From Mesorhabditis belari (taxonomy: Eukaryota > Nematoda > Chromadorea > Rhabditida > Rhabditidae): a stretch of DNA of 64,000 bases. How positions within the stretch are numbered: the stretch's first letter is position 1; each line of letters begins with the position of its first letter. Location of the stretch: assembly GCA_958450365.1 (NCBI GenBank), contig CAUEEP010000737.1, positions 3,027,501 to 3,091,500 on the forward strand. Reading direction: 5' to 3'. Positions 24,301 to 35,185 of this stretch are shown here, one piece after another. The translations under genes were made by a program, and so were the position numbers. Under the pieces are notes generated by a model, which was not told the DNA's origin, made no database searches, and saw nothing but the letters and a program-made list of their open reading frames with translations.

Positions 24301-26407
24301 CATCCAGCCAAAGTTATCAATGTTCTGTTTATGTACTAAATGCATAATGAGGAAATCTTTTTCCTTTAGGTCTTCCTAAGAAGTTTCTCCAACTACATTT
24401 TTATAAAAGAGCCCCTTCATTGAAGGATTTCCGAATGACGGTGTCATTTTTTTTTCCTAGCTTCGTGATCAAAGAATGTTTCAGATCATAGAAAATTTCC
24501 TGAATTGAGAGATGTTTGTGGTCAAATTGTAAACGATTTTGAGTAAATGATTGGGGGAATGTGTTTTCGAAAAGCTACCGTACTCAATCCCGTCAAAAGG
24601 CTACCGTACTCTGGTTGCTTTAAGACTTTAAATGAAATTAAGGCTTAGAGACTAGCATCACTGGCTACAAAGTGGTAAAAGTAATGAATGATAGAGTCAA
24701 GCAAGAGTACTGCATGAGTACGATAGTACTAATAGTACAGTAGCTTTTGTAGCTAGAGTACAGTAGCTTTTTACAGGAGTGCGGTAGGTTTTGTTGAAGA
24801 GTACGGTGCTTAGAGTATAGTACTTAGAGTACAATGGCCTTTCATCTTGCTCATCCTTATTCTCTGGATGTACTTTGTGCTCAAGAACGCACCCCTTTTG
24901 GCCTCCTGAATTCCTCATTTTTCCTAGAGCAACAAATGCAAAACGACAAATTCATTGAGCCAGAAGAGATGTGTTTCCAGCACAAAGTACTAACGATCTT
25001 GCAAAATCCTTAAACCCGACACATTTCCGAGAATCCCTCAAAGTTGATTGACTCAAGAATTTGCTTTCCAGAGAAAATGGATTGGAGAAAAGCCTTGTGA
25101 CGTCTTTTGCTTCAATCCATTTTCTTTTTTTCTCATTTCATCGCCCACAAAACATTTTTCCAAAAGCTTTACCGGATTAATTGTCATAAACCTCAAGAAA
25201 TCCCCACTTATCTATGAGAAAAACATTATTTTTCAACGTAGACAAAAGCTTTCCCCGCATTTTTTTTTGCCCACAATCGATGACTTTTCGCCTTCTGATC
25301 CTTTGATTTGCAAATCTGTGAATAATGAAGACTTTTGGAGGGGGAAATGTCAGCGTTACGTAGCGTTGAGTCACAGAAGAGATCATTTTGCAAAGAGTAG
25401 TGTGGATTCGTATGTTTTATGAAGGGAAAAGGTAATGCTACAAACAGTTTCTCAGCTTGTTTCCCCGAAAATTTCAGTCTAGAAACCGCTTTTTCTTAAA
25501 TACTTTGGAGGACTTATATAATTTATCTTAAAGACTTTTTCTTAAATACTTTGACTTTCTAAGCTACTGTACTCTAGCTATAAAAGCTACTGTACTATTA
25601 CTATAAACTATCGTACTCATGCAGGAAAAGTTGCAATAACTTATATATTATAAAGTACTAAGGTCAGAGTACTCTCATAGTTAGATTTTAGGTGTTAGAC
25701 TGAACTTTTCATTACCTCACAATGAGATTTATCATTAGAGAGTTGAACTTATAGGGATTTGTAAAATCTAATCATAATCTTAACATATTTAGTCTAATGC
25801 TTGCAGAGTTGAAACAATGAAAGTAAATGAAATGCACCTAAATGTCAGTAATAGTACAGTAGCTTTTGTAGCTAGAGTACAGTAGCTTTTTAGTGGAGTA
25901 CGGTTGCTTTTGTTGAAGAGTACGGTGCTTAGGTACAGTGGCTTTTCACAGGAGTACGGTAGGTTTTGTTGAAGAGTACGGTGCTTAGAGTACAGTGGCT
26001 TTTCACAGGAGTACGGTTGCTTTTGTTGAAGAGTACGGTGCTTAGTGCTTAATGTAACACGATGTAATTTAAATATCACTTCAAAGGAATAAATGCGGAT
26101 GTCTAAAAGGAAAATGAGAGAAAAGAAAGGTTATTGCCTGGTTGGTATTGCCCGGTAAGAACTCTATAGAGAATACAGAGAATCAACAAAGTTCTCAGCT
26201 TCAGAAAGAGACGCTGCAAAATGATTTTCTTTATACTTTGTAAGATTGTTCACTTTGTAGGCCGTTGTCGAGCATGTGCTTCAAGGCCGTCACCTCTCTC
26301 GTCCAATCGATATCTTTCAATCACCACGAAGACATGAGAGTTCTGCATCCACTAAGGAAACATTAGAAAGTCCGATAAATGAAGCAGAAAGATGTAAAGT
26401 TCAGTGA
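9364..26407 (+). CDS. PHKB: Phosphorylase b kinase regulatory subunit beta
   Basis: Regulatory subunit of the cytosolic holoenzyme that activates glycogen phosphorylase. Thirty-one exons give about 1106 residues, near the usual animal length: 9364-9517, 9573-9708, 9801-9900, 10092-10187, 10237-10314, 10353-10508, 10621-10761, 10848-10972, 11136-11266, 11570-11647, 11709-11870, 12198-12295, 12417-12566, 12608-12691, 13135-13239, 13683-13750, 13857-13962, 14008-14098, 14204-14271, 15020-15155, 15276-15345, 15441-15519, 15582-15734, 15902-15980, 20008-20098, 20164-20293, 21462-21569, 23446-23520, 23565-23618, 23658-23729, 26261-26407. Glucoamylase-like N-terminal motifs include [39 protein letters not shown] and FLRDGYRT. 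Beta rather than alpha is indicated by [44 protein letters not shown] and [12 protein letters not shown]. Exons 19 and 24 need weak donors (GTCAGG, GTCTAC) to keep frame. ATG follows CCTTCAG directly. Several introns are enlarged by repeats and transposons. Confidence 0.92.
11900..12057. repeat. 19-20 bp tandem repeat, PHKB intron 11
   Basis: About eight head-to-tail copies of a unit like TTTCCAATCGCTAGATCGC, with AGATAGC variants. It lies between the exons ending 11870 and starting 12198 and has no coding role. Confidence 0.85.
13375..13675. repeat. ATTCCATAAAG/ATTCCATAAATCG tandem array, PHKB intron 15
   Basis: Irregular array of 11-13 bp units (GATTCCATAAA followed by G, TCG or TCA, with interspersed GATAGA). 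It ends against the exon at 13683. On the minus strand it gives artefactual repetitive ORFs rich in [13 protein letters not shown] residues. Confidence 0.85.
14583..14790. repeat. Telomere-like element, copy 1 (TTAGGC flanking a palindromic core)
   Basis: The core at about 14610-14690 (GGCTTGGACTTAGTGCGTAG ... CTAGCACTAAGTCTATTTGG) is an imperfect palindrome next to TAGGCTTAGGC hexamers, with another TTAGGCTTAGG run near 14780. The same core recurs in opposite orientation at 40180-40305. It lies in PHKB intron 19. Confidence 0.75.
16195..16365 (-). repeat. tRNA-derived SINE-like repeat, copy 1
   Basis: On the minus strand, 16271-16195 starts GGCACCAGATAGCTCAGTGG and continues GTTAGAGC, a good RNA polymerase III A box. 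About 30 bases on, GATTCAATTCCC resembles a B box. The anticodon and T arms are degenerate, so this is a tRNA-derived repeat and not a tRNA gene. The sequence to 16365 (GAAGAAGGAGGAAG, ATGTTACTCTCCTAC) is shared with 18285-18440. Confidence 0.6.
17027..18260 (+). mobile_element. mariner-family transposon in PHKB intron 24
   Basis: A 1234 bp element bounded by 28 bp terminal inverted repeats that match perfectly (17027-17054 and 18233-18260, starting TTAGGTTGGCAACTTAATAA). It is flanked by TA on both sides (17025-17026 and 18261-18262). The inside encodes a mariner transposase with a few disabling changes. Perfect ends and one mostly readable ORF suggest a fairly recent insertion. It sits in a roughly 4 kb intron of the phosphorylase kinase gene. 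Confidence 0.95.
17176..18186 (+). pseudogene. mariner transposase, disrupted
   Basis: The N-terminal part (17176-17547) has the helix-turn-helix region, including DNA-binding-like [12 protein letters not shown] and [20 protein letters not shown]. After a frame break near 17500 the catalytic region reads TSDETWI (first Asp), then HDNAKPH just after an in-frame stop at 17888 (second Asp), then [12 protein letters not shown] after another frame break (third Asp), and ends near 18183. The DD34D-type spacing identifies mariner. At least two frameshifts and one stop make this copy unlikely to give active protein. Confidence 0.85.
18285..18440 (-). repeat. tRNA-derived SINE-like repeat, copy 2
   Basis: Near-duplicate of 16180-16365 on the far side of the mariner insertion. 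The minus strand again begins GGCACCAGATAGATCAGTGG with an A-box-like head from 18356. The B box is more eroded than in copy 1. Confidence 0.6.
18751..18880 (+). repeat. tRNA-derived SINE-like element with A-rich tail
   Basis: TAGCCTACTGGTTAGTG (18768-18784) matches the polymerase III A box and GGTTCAAACCC (18812-18822) is a near-perfect B box about 44 bases away. The sequence between does not fold as a normal anticodon arm. A run of A at 18868-18878 would be the tail. It differs in family from the 16.2/18.3 kb pair. Confidence 0.6.
20745..21310. repeat. Two direct repeats of about 250 bp, PHKB intron 26
   Basis: About 20765-21000 is repeated at 21070-21315 with roughly 10% divergence; for example TATTGATGTGGGGTCGGAAA and GGTTAGGAAAAGGTTACCGG occur in each. 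A small insertion (CATCAACATCATAAA) distinguishes the second. No coding potential is evident. Confidence 0.8.
21626..21734. repeat. Near-perfect 52-bp-arm hairpin, PHKB intron 27
   Basis: The sequence starting GTGGATAGTTCGGAATTGTT at 21626 is followed after a 5-base loop (about 21678-21682) by its reverse complement ending at 21734. There is only about one mismatch in 52 pairs. Read from either strand it would fold into a long stem. It is either a recent fold-back insertion or a potential small-RNA precursor; no expression evidence is available here. Confidence 0.85.
21900..22490 (+). pseudogene. Decayed copies of PHKB exon 27 inside the next intron
   Basis: The real exon (21462-21569) and its upstream intron (AAAATTTGCATATTTTAAAG) are echoed at 22200-22345, where TTTTCAG precedes a frame-shifted version still reading SDITKYEL. 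A further fragment at 21950-22000 still reads as ATGGACAAATACGAGTTGAA. Shared segments also link 21960-22180 with 22330-22490. None can be joined in frame, so these are dead exon duplicates. Confidence 0.65.
24640..24990. repeat. Interspersed repeat with AGTACAGTAGCTTTT subunits, copy 1
   Basis: Starts near GATAGAGTCAAGCAAGAGTA, runs through several AGTACAGTAGCTTTT/AGTACGGTGCTTAG subunits and ends with a unique-looking tail (CTCAAGAACGCACCCC ... CATTGAGCCAGAAGAGATGT). The same order recurs at 26950-27310, and the subunit part alone at 25850-26050. It lies in PHKB intron 30. Confidence 0.8.
25850..26055. repeat. AGTACAGTAGCTTTT subunit array, copy 2
   Basis: Array of the same subunits as at 24640-24990 without the downstream tail. 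It ends about 200 bp before the last PHKB exon at 26261. Confidence 0.75.
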
Positions 26408-28337
26408 AATGGATGATATTAAGATATTAAGTTCATATCTAGAGTAGATTTAGTCTATTTCTTAGTCTAATTATTAGTCTAATCCTTAGTCTAATCCTTA
26501 GTCTAATTATTAGTCTAATTCTTAGTCTAATCCTTAGTCTAATTCTTAGTCTATTTCTTCTTCTTCTTCTTAGTCAACCTATTAACTCTTAGTGCTTGCT
26601 TATTCTTTATAAACTTTTGATTATTTTTTTAAAGCTACCGTAACCGAATTGCGATTTAAAATAGTGGTTTACTTGAGTGAGTTACGATGTAAAGAATCTA
26701 TATTTGTTTTCCAAAGACTCTATATTTTAGAAAGGCTTCTAAAGTTTATTTAAAAGAGTTTGTTAAATGAAAATGCATAACAATTGCTCAAAAAAAGGAA
26801 TTAAAAATGAAATTTTGGCATTTCCGTAAATTTCTGCTGATTTCTGTAAATATTCTGTAGTTTTATGGTTATAGATTTTAAAAAAATTGAATAAACTTTT
26901 TTTATTAACAAGATTTTCAAGTTGATAGAAGGAGAAAAAGCATAGAAAATGTTAATGAATTAATGAATGATAGAGTCAAGCAAGAGTAGCTTTTACTGCA
27001 TGAGTACGATAGTTTATAGTAATAGTACAGTAGCTTTTGTGGCTAGAGTACAGCAGCTTTTTAGAGGAGTACGGTAGCTTTTGTTGGAGAGTACGGTGCT
27101 TAGAGTACAGTAGCTTTTTGCAGGAGTACAGTAGGTTTTGTTGGAGAGTACGGTGCTTAGAGTACAGTGGCCTTCCCTCTTGCTCATCCTTATTCTCTAG
27201 AAGTACTTTATGCTCAAGAACGCACCCCTTTTGGTCTCCTGAATTCTTCATTTTTCTTAGAGCAACAAACGCAAAACGACAAATTCATTGAGCCAGAAGA
27301 GATGTGTTTACGTGAGTGCTAGTACCGATTGTTTTTCCAAAGAATCTAGAAAGGTTTCTAAAGTGAATTTTGGCATTTCTGTAAATTTTGGTGCTGATTT
27401 CTGTAAATATTCTGTAGTTTTATGGCTTTAGATTTTTTAAAATTGAATAAACTTTTTTTATTAACAAGATTTTCAAGTTGAAAAAAGGAGAAAAAGCAGA
27501 AAAAGCATAGAAAATGTTGAAATGATCATATGCAAGTTGAGATTTGAATTTGAAAAGCGAATAGATGAATGATGAATGATGAATGATGAATGAAAAGGGA
27601 AAAGTTACCGTAATCCTTTTGTAATTTTATTTTTATTTTGAAAATCATTTAGATCTTCATAGGAAAAATAAAGAAAAAGACAAAAAAAGACAAAAAACTA
27701 ATTTGATTAAAAAAAATTCATTAGAATCTAACTAAGAAATAAACTAAAGGATTACGGTAATTAGAGCAATCTTTAGAATAGTTAAACAAAAAGAAACTCG
27801 ACAAACAATTACAGTAAACTGTAGCTACAGTACGCTACAGTACACTACACTTAAGTTACACATTTTGTTTACTCTGTGAACTTGCATTGATCACTGTAAA
27901 GGGATTCTATCAACTAGATATTACAAAGATAAAGATCTTCATTAAGCAGACTAGACTAGAATTGACTAGGAGAAATTCTTGATTAGACTACGATCAATTC
28001 CGACTTGACTACAATCAATTCTTGACTTGACTACGATCAATTCCGTGTCAAATAAGAGTCAACACTTGTAAGTCCGTTTTTTCAGGACTCTACTTTAATC
28101 ATCATCATCTACTGTAATCATTTTCAATTTTACTCACTTAAACTTTATTGTTTAGAAAGAGTGAAAGGAATTCGAATGATAAATGAAAAAGAAAAGAATA
28201 AATCAATCAAACTCAAAATGAAAAATCGAAAAATTGGATCCCCATGGGGGATACAGTAGTTGATATCCGTGGGTTGAATCCATGACGAGGATCACCGCGA
28301 AGGATAGGGAATGAAGGGGATTTGTTGAATGAGGAAA
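26408..28337. other. Convergent intergenic region, PHKB / DM-domain gene
   Basis: Both neighbours end here. Contents seen: a short tandem array of TTAGTCTAAT units at 26460-26560, the third copy of the AGTACAGTAGCTTTT repeat (26950-27310), GATGAATGATGAATG micro-repeats near 27565-27590, and short GACTAC/GATCAATTC repeats near 27960-28040. No exon-like structure was found. Confidence 0.6.
26950..27310. repeat. Interspersed repeat with AGTACAGTAGCTTTT subunits, copy 3
   Basis: Full-length second example of the 24640-24990 repeat, including the same start and the same CGCACCCCTTTTGG to GAAGAGATGTGTTT tail, outside any gene. Confidence 0.8.
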
Positions 28338-30404
28338 TCAAGCCTGGAGAGAGGAAAGTTGTTGGAGGAGAAGGGTTCGTTGAAGTGAGAAGAGGAGATC
28401 GTTTCCATGGATCGGCATCTGGAAAGATCAAGTGATTAGGATTTGAGTCACGATTTGGCAAACCTCAAACACTTGGCTTATTAGTTACTAGCCTAACTAA
28501 TAAGCTTACTAGCCTACTGGTACTAGATTGGTGTGGCTAAGCAAGCAGGGTTCTATCCAAGTACTACTGTATTGCATCGTATTCTGTTTACAGCACTCTT
28601 GGCTTAACTTCAGTCCCACAGTACCAGTTCATTACAGTACTCTTTCCTACAGTCTATTGCCTACAGTCTATTGCCTACAGTAAGACTATTGTCTTCAGTA
28701 TAATTCCAGTACAGTACTCTTTGATTACAATACTATTATTGTGTCATATCATTTTCGATGCTCACCTGCATGAAAGCCGGTTGTGGTTGCACGGGGACAA
28801 AGGCTGATGGGAGAATGGAAAAGCAGCTGGATGAGAGCATCAATTGGTTCAAATAATCTTGCAGAAGATCTGAAGAATGTTGAGTGAGTGGAGGTGATGG
28901 AGTGAGTGAAGAAGTGGGTGATGTGGTGCCCGACGAGGAGACCGAGGACGGCAGAGAGATCGACACGTTACGCTGGGTGCCGTTCGACGAGTAGTGCACC
29001 TCAGTGGAAGCGTTATCTGGAAGCAATCGTTGTACTGTGTTCAGTGTACTGTAGCTACAGTATGCCTTGTTACCGTCTTAGTATTGTCTACTATGCGTAC
29101 AGTATGCCTTGTTCTCTAATCTGTCTACAATCTACAGTATGCCTTGTCCTCTAATCTGTCTACAATCTACAGTATGCTTGTCCAAGTGCAGCAGATCACC
29201 AACTTAGCTGTTTTAATACAATGATACTATCGTTATCCTACCGTACCCCCTCAAAAATTAGCATAACAAGTTGAATTCCTATTTCCGTAATCGTAAACAG
29301 CTTCTTACATCTATTTACAATATTTCCAGTTTTCTATTTTTATTCTTTTCCAATCGAATAAACAACCCTTTTGCTTACATATATGCAAATCCCTTTTTGA
29401 ATTATATTTATCATTTCTATTTGTGAAATAATCGTCATTGAGAAGCCGACCCATGGATTATCGGCTATGAGCTATGATGAGAATTTAAAGCTGCATTTAA
29501 TCCATAAAAGCTTAAGATGACAAATGGGCAGAGTTGAGGCTAGGTAAAGAGCTTGACTACGTGTGATGAGATCATGGGCGAAATAACAAAAAGGGTTCGG
29601 GTGACGTTTAAAAGATGTGGAAAGGTATCGTATTCCAACTCCTCTAAAGTTACTTTACTCCAGGAGAATGGTCGTGGATTATTGTAAGAAATAGTTGCAA
29701 GCTACGGTTGTAACATTTTTTTGAAAGACGCGGAAAGCTACCGTATCTCACTCCTACAATACCGTATGCCAAGACTGCAGACTAGCTTTCAAAGTCCGTT
29801 TCAAAGTCAGTGTCAAAGTCAAAGTTCAAAGTCATGTTCAGAAATCTCCCAAATTCCATTTCTAACCTAGAAGCTTCAGCTTTCAATTCTCACCTTGTGC
29901 CGGTGCTTCTCCTTTCGGAATGATTCTCAAGCGAGTGTTTCCATTTTTCGATTTCACCGTCTGCAGCAGAGCATTCGACTGATCCGGGCGACGGTGCCGG
30001 AAGCGGCGAATGAGCGCAGACGCCCGCATCGACATCACCGCCGAGCACTAGAATTCAGATAGGTAAGCTTTGATCTGACAATGTTAATATCCTAGTACCT
30101 GTAATCTCCTCTACCATTATTACAATAAACTGTCTCTACATTTCCCCTTTCACTCACCGTCTCGCAGCGGCACTCGTTGAACGGGCAGAAGGGCGCGTGT
30201 CCTTTGAGGATCACCTGCAGTCCGTGACCCTCGCATTTTCGGCAAGTCAAGCGTTTCACTAAAATTCAAATTGCCATAATAAGTAATCAAATCGTATAGT
30301 TTAACAATAATACAGTAATATCTCATCGTTTACTTACTGGCTTTTCTCCTTGCAACTGCGTCTTCCAAAGTCGTTTCGCCAACAATGTTCAAGAAAGATT
30401 TCAT
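28338..30404 (-). CDS. DM-domain (doublesex/mab-3 type) transcription factor
   Basis: Predicted nuclear zinc-module DNA-binding protein; the family commonly controls sexual differentiation. Five exons close in frame to about 217 residues: 30404-30338, 30258-30158, 30047-29894, 29016-28766, 28418-28338. The DM domain covers about residues 26-75: [18 protein letters not shown], then [11 protein letters not shown], which preserves the C-x2-C-x2-H ... KGH ... C-x4-C-x-C-x2-C ligand pattern. It is followed by the Arg-rich tail [11 protein letters not shown]. The C-terminal half is Ser/Thr/Pro-rich with [14 protein letters not shown]. The last exon is the least certain; another frame there is open longer but would need a different donor phase. 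An acceptor TTTCAG lies 16 bases before ATG. Which dmd paralogue this is cannot be told. Confidence 0.82.
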
Positions 30405-32223
30405 CGTAATTTTTTACCTGAAATGAAATTGTTGAAATCAAAAGATACAGTATTCAAAATGTGGAAAAGTTGTAATCTTGAAAAATCTTTTCAAAAGTGT
30501 GATCCCATTTCCTATCAGAAAAGCTTTTATATATCTGATTTTAAGAGAGAAAAAAAAAGGTTATTTCGTTAAAGGGGCGGTGCCAGGACGTAAAAATCTA
30601 TTTGCCATTATAATCTCACAAATCAAGAAAAGAAGAAGAAAGAAAGAAAGAAGAAAAAAGATGGAGATGGATGTTTTTTTTTGGGATCACAGAAAAGATT
30701 AGGCCGATTTCCGGAGATGAGGAGAATCACAAAATCACAGGATCTACACCATATAGGGGGGAGATTACGGTAATCTTTTTGCCTCAAGAGAGAGAGAGTG
30801 GGGGGATATTTGGCCCGCCCGGGCCTCGCCTCACAAAGGATTATGACGATCGACGGATTGAGGCCTCAATTTCCTTCGGATTTTGTGACTTTCCACAAAA
30901 ATGTCTGAATATCTTGAATATCTCTGAATCAAAATGATGTGGGGGTTAAGCCAGATGAAAGATGAAAGAGGAAAAGTGATAAACAATTGCTAAAGAAGAT
31001 GATTCACATGCCTTTGAGAAGCCCATTCAAGTCGCAGTTTATTCTCTCAAAGTCGAAAGGTAAAACTGAAACTCTGCTCTCAAAATTTTTCCGTCTTGGC
31101 CCTTAAGAAAGAGTCTATATAATCTTGTGGGGCCTCTCGTGGGCCCGTGGCCCTGAACCATATCCATTTTCCCTAAGGGACCGCCCAAACTGGTGCCTGG
31201 CGCTATCACAATCAATTCAACACTTCGGAAAAAGGAAAAAAAAGGGGAACAAACCACCAAAGCAAAGCTAAAAGGGTTTTAGTATAAGCACAACAAACCC
31301 CGAAACCTGGCGACCGCTACGGTAGTTTATCCTCACTTTGAACCACTTGTGAATCTTCCCTACACAGGCGACGCCGGTCCCGTAGGCTCGTTGAGGTTCT
31401 TAATCCAACCACAAATGCTCAATTCAATTCAAAATTTCTCACAATCAGCCAGAGTCTGTCCGCGAAATTTCTCCTTGTCTCATTGTCAAACTTGATCCCA
31501 GAATTTGCTTTTAAAATTTTCTAAAAACTAAATAACTAGTTTCGATTTTTTTTCTCATAAAGAACTTTGATTTTCATTTCATTTCGCAAGTTAAATAATC
31601 CGAGAAAAAGTCAAAGAATTTCCTGAATGAATGTTTCATTAAACAATGGCCGTTAACATTTCCAAAATCAAGTCTAAGCCATACAAATGAGGAAAAAAGA
31701 CGATAGAATCCCATCTACCATTTGAAAGAGGGATTATGACGATCACCCCTCATCCGCCCCCCAGATTTTGTTATTACAAAACGCGAAAAGGGCAATTTCT
31801 CTAGAGACTTGTGACTTTTCGAATCATCTTTTCGTATGAATGAAAAGGAATTAATATTGAAACCATACAATTGGGGTGGATCTGTTTTTTTCTCTCAAAT
31901 TGATCTTGTTGCTGATGTGCAAAGGAGGAGATCAGAAAATGATCATTCAACTGACCATTTAATTAGTAAAAGGTCTAGTTTTCATTGTTCAAGTCATGGC
32001 TTCTTTTAGCTATGAAAATACCTAGGTGATTGTTAAAGAGTCAGATGAACCATCATCCAAGTTCCACTTACTCAAAATATTCCAGGAAAAAGGTTAGTAA
32101 GGTTAAACTTTTAAACCAAAACAACGAAGCTCAATGGTTATTTATTCGCCAGACACAAATTAGGCACACAAAAAGTCGATTTGGCTACTCTTTTTTAATG
32201 GTTTTCCGGTGGCGATGATTTCT
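30405..32223. other. Intergenic region upstream of the DM gene
   Basis: Holds the 5' side of the DM gene and the 3' side of the cysteine-rich gene. Composition is mixed, with purine-rich runs (30630-30665), a GA micro-repeat (30787-30800) and a GC-rich patch near 30800-30840. The phrase GGATTATGACGATC occurs at about 30838 and 31732. No gene, RNA or clear mobile element was recognised. Confidence 0.5.
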
Positions 32224-35185
32224 CTAGATGGCCGTCTGTCCAGTCTGCGGGACGTCGAGGGCCGTCGATTTCTCCTAAAACAAAAAATAAAATATGAAAA
32301 CAATTCTAAATTCGTGTTCGAGCTCTATAGAATGCGAATAAACAAACCAGGAGTGGGGTCTGAAGTTCCTTCGTTGGCTGTGTTGGTTTGGTGCCGGTCC
32401 TGTCCTTTGTCCTCCTCTTCTTTTTCAAGCTAAAAATAAAAAGTGCACAGGTCTAAATGCAACAAATTACCAAAACAGCCAAACACTAGCTCCGATGCTA
32501 CTGGCAATGAGAAGGATAATGAAGCAAAGAACCACAAGACAGGCAAGCACGACTAAAAAATATTTTAAAATAGAAAGACAAAACCCACTTAGCAGAATCG
32601 CCCACCACATCAAGCTGCTGGTTTCTTGGAAATTTTGGCGCGTGTTGTTCGCATTTGAATTTGGAGTTGTTGGAGGAGAACGGCAGAACTAAATGAAAAT
32701 AACATTTAAACATTATTTCAAACAAACAGTCTCTTTGGAATCGAATGTACACATTGATGCTTTTGCGAGTTTGATCTTGTCGCCGTATTTCTTGTAGAAC
32801 GGGTTTCTATTCGTCGAGAGCCAGTAGTTGGATTCAATATCTGCGTAATCTTCCTCCTAAATGGAAAGCATTAGTTTACGAGCAGCTATAAAAATAACTA
32901 ACATTCACAGTTTCCAAATCAATAGGACGGCTATAATAACGAGTGGGAGTGGCTAAATTTGCAGCAGCACCACGCCTGGCAGGTTGCGCTTTCTCAGTGG
33001 TGACTTCATGTAGATTGAGCGTCTTGTTGCGTCCAGTCGAACCTAAACAGAAGTGAATTGACTATTATATCACAAATCGCTTACCAGATTTACGCCTCTA
33101 AAGATTATCGGCAAGGGTTGCAAACTTGGCATATGGTGGACTGTTCTGGCGATCAAGTGGTAAATGTTCGATGTCCAAGATACGACATTGATTATCGCGC
33201 GTCGGCTCCCTAAACGTAAATGCTAACTGGTAATTCAAAAGGTTCAACTCACTCCCAAGCTTCGCATGCCCTTTCGCACTCGGATTTTCCTTGCTCAACA
33301 GAGTAGCCGTCATTTGGATTCAAAAGGCTCTTCATTCTGATGATGTATGTGATGAAATGCTTTCCATCATCACATATTGGAAGCGGCAGACAGTTTTCCG
33401 TATTCTCTGCATATTTTTTGCAATTCTAAAAAGAAAATTTATAAGAACAGCTACATAAGTTGTGTTAAAATCAGTAAATCAAATTACCTTTGTTCCTTGA
33501 CCGTGTCGATGTGCCAAAAACGGTGAGCTCTTGTTGGTGACGATGTCAAAAGGGAAGCCGGTGTATTCCCATACAGTTTTCATTGACCCCATGTTTTCCT
33601 TTTTATTTTTCACGTGTTCGGCAAACCATCTAAAGCACTACAATTAGGTTTGCTATAAAAAAAATCTTTAAAAGTCTACTGTTGTAAGCTATTATTGACT
33701 GCCAAAATCTTATTCTTTAAAGCCAAATGCTTTACATCAAATGCTAAGATCTTCATAGCAATTAAAACACTCACTTCGGGCTTTCACCTCCCAGTGGCGA
33801 TTCGACAATTGTACAAATGTCTTTTATGTCATTCCAAGGCAGATACTCATGTGCGATGTATTGTACACTCGTTTCCGTGATGGTGCAAAAATGTCCACTC
33901 GTCAATGCCATGCAATCTTTCTCCGTGTCCTCTCGGCGACAAATCGGGAGCACAATTGTCTAAAAGTGTAAATATGGTAACAAAAAAACAAAAAAAATCC
34001 AACCTGAATTTCGACCAGGTCAGGCACAAATGAATCGCCGTCGCTTGGAGCGGGTGCAGGTGGCGCTTCCGTTTCTGTTGTATTATCCTCAAGATGAGCC
34101 CGTTTATGCGGAGCTAAAACCCAAACTAACTATTTACAAAAGTCCACTCACCAAGTTGCCGGCTGTCGTTTTTCTTTGCTGGTGGCGTTGATGGCGGTTC
34201 TTGTGTTGTTGTCTTGGCTTCGTCCGAATCCGTACTCGTTGTCTCAATCGGTTTTTGGGGTGCGGGTTTGGGTTGAGAGCCCTTTTCAGACAATCGGTAC
34301 ACCTTTCTAATCGGGATGCACTCTACTTTCTTCTTTTCGCTCTAAAAACATAAATATTCACAGATTGAAAACCAATAATTTTAAAAAAAACCAACGCAAA
34401 AAAGTTTCTTCGGGTTGCACTTGAATACCAAACCCTTGTTCCTGACATCAGTTTTGTTGACTTTTGTTAGTGTAGTGGGACAATCCGTATTGCATTTCTC
34501 CACATCTTTGCACTAAATAAAGGAAAAACTTCTTACTTTTCCTGTCAAAGAATAGTTTACTGGTTAAACATCTAGAAGTGTAAACATTTTAAAACTCAGT
34601 AAAGCTTACATGGGCATCGAAGAACGCTTCAGTGTTGAAAGCGTGGACGAACTCTTTTCCAGCGTTAGTTTCCTTTTCCCATAGATGAACAAAGCAGGCG
34701 AACGGAAATCCTTTTGTGCACTCCTAAATTAAAAAGGTAAAAACATGAAATATTTGCCAACACTTTAGAATAACACCATAAATACTTACATCCTCAGCAC
34801 GAGCTTCATTTGCTGTCAAGATCAACAGCACTCCGAGGAAGAGCAATTGACAAACTCTCTGTAAAGAAAACTTTAATAAGAGAGTCCGTTAAAGTTACAC
34901 AACGTTATAAATCCACACAAATGCGTCAATTTAGTTGCTTTAAGCTTTAAGTAAAAGATTCTCGCGATCAAATTTGGGCAGAAAAACTGCTATTTTGCAC
35001 CTACACGACAAATGGCGGTTAAATTCCGAGAGAACAGTAAGTAACGTTGTTTTTCAGCAACTACAAGTACTTCTAACAAAATAGAAAACAAAATACACTT
35101 ATTTCATACAAGGCAAACGGCCAAAACCAATTTATAAGGCAACTGCCAAAATGACAAAATAAGAAGAATATAAACAACCAACCAT
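32224..35185 (-). CDS. Cysteine-rich type I membrane protein, unknown function, interrupted by an in-frame TAG
   Basis: About 14 exons. The start codon appears to be an exon by itself (35185-35183, then GT). Exon 2 (34858 down) reads RVCQLLFLGVLLILTANEAR, a clear signal peptide ending ARA. The ectodomain has many Cys (ECTKGFPFACF, EKCNTDCPTTL, CRREDTEKDC, ENTENCLPLPIC, SECERACEAW), a Pro/Thr-rich linker, and possible glycosylation sites. Near the end MWWAILLIVLACLVVLCFII forms one transmembrane helix. It is followed by the basic stop-transfer KKKRR and a tail ending TGQTAI. At 33100-33098 an in-frame TAG interrupts the frame, which continues open on the far side in the same phase. No family was recognised. 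It could be a true readthrough gene, a nonsense allele, or mis-modelled splicing at CTTTAG. Confidence 0.68.
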
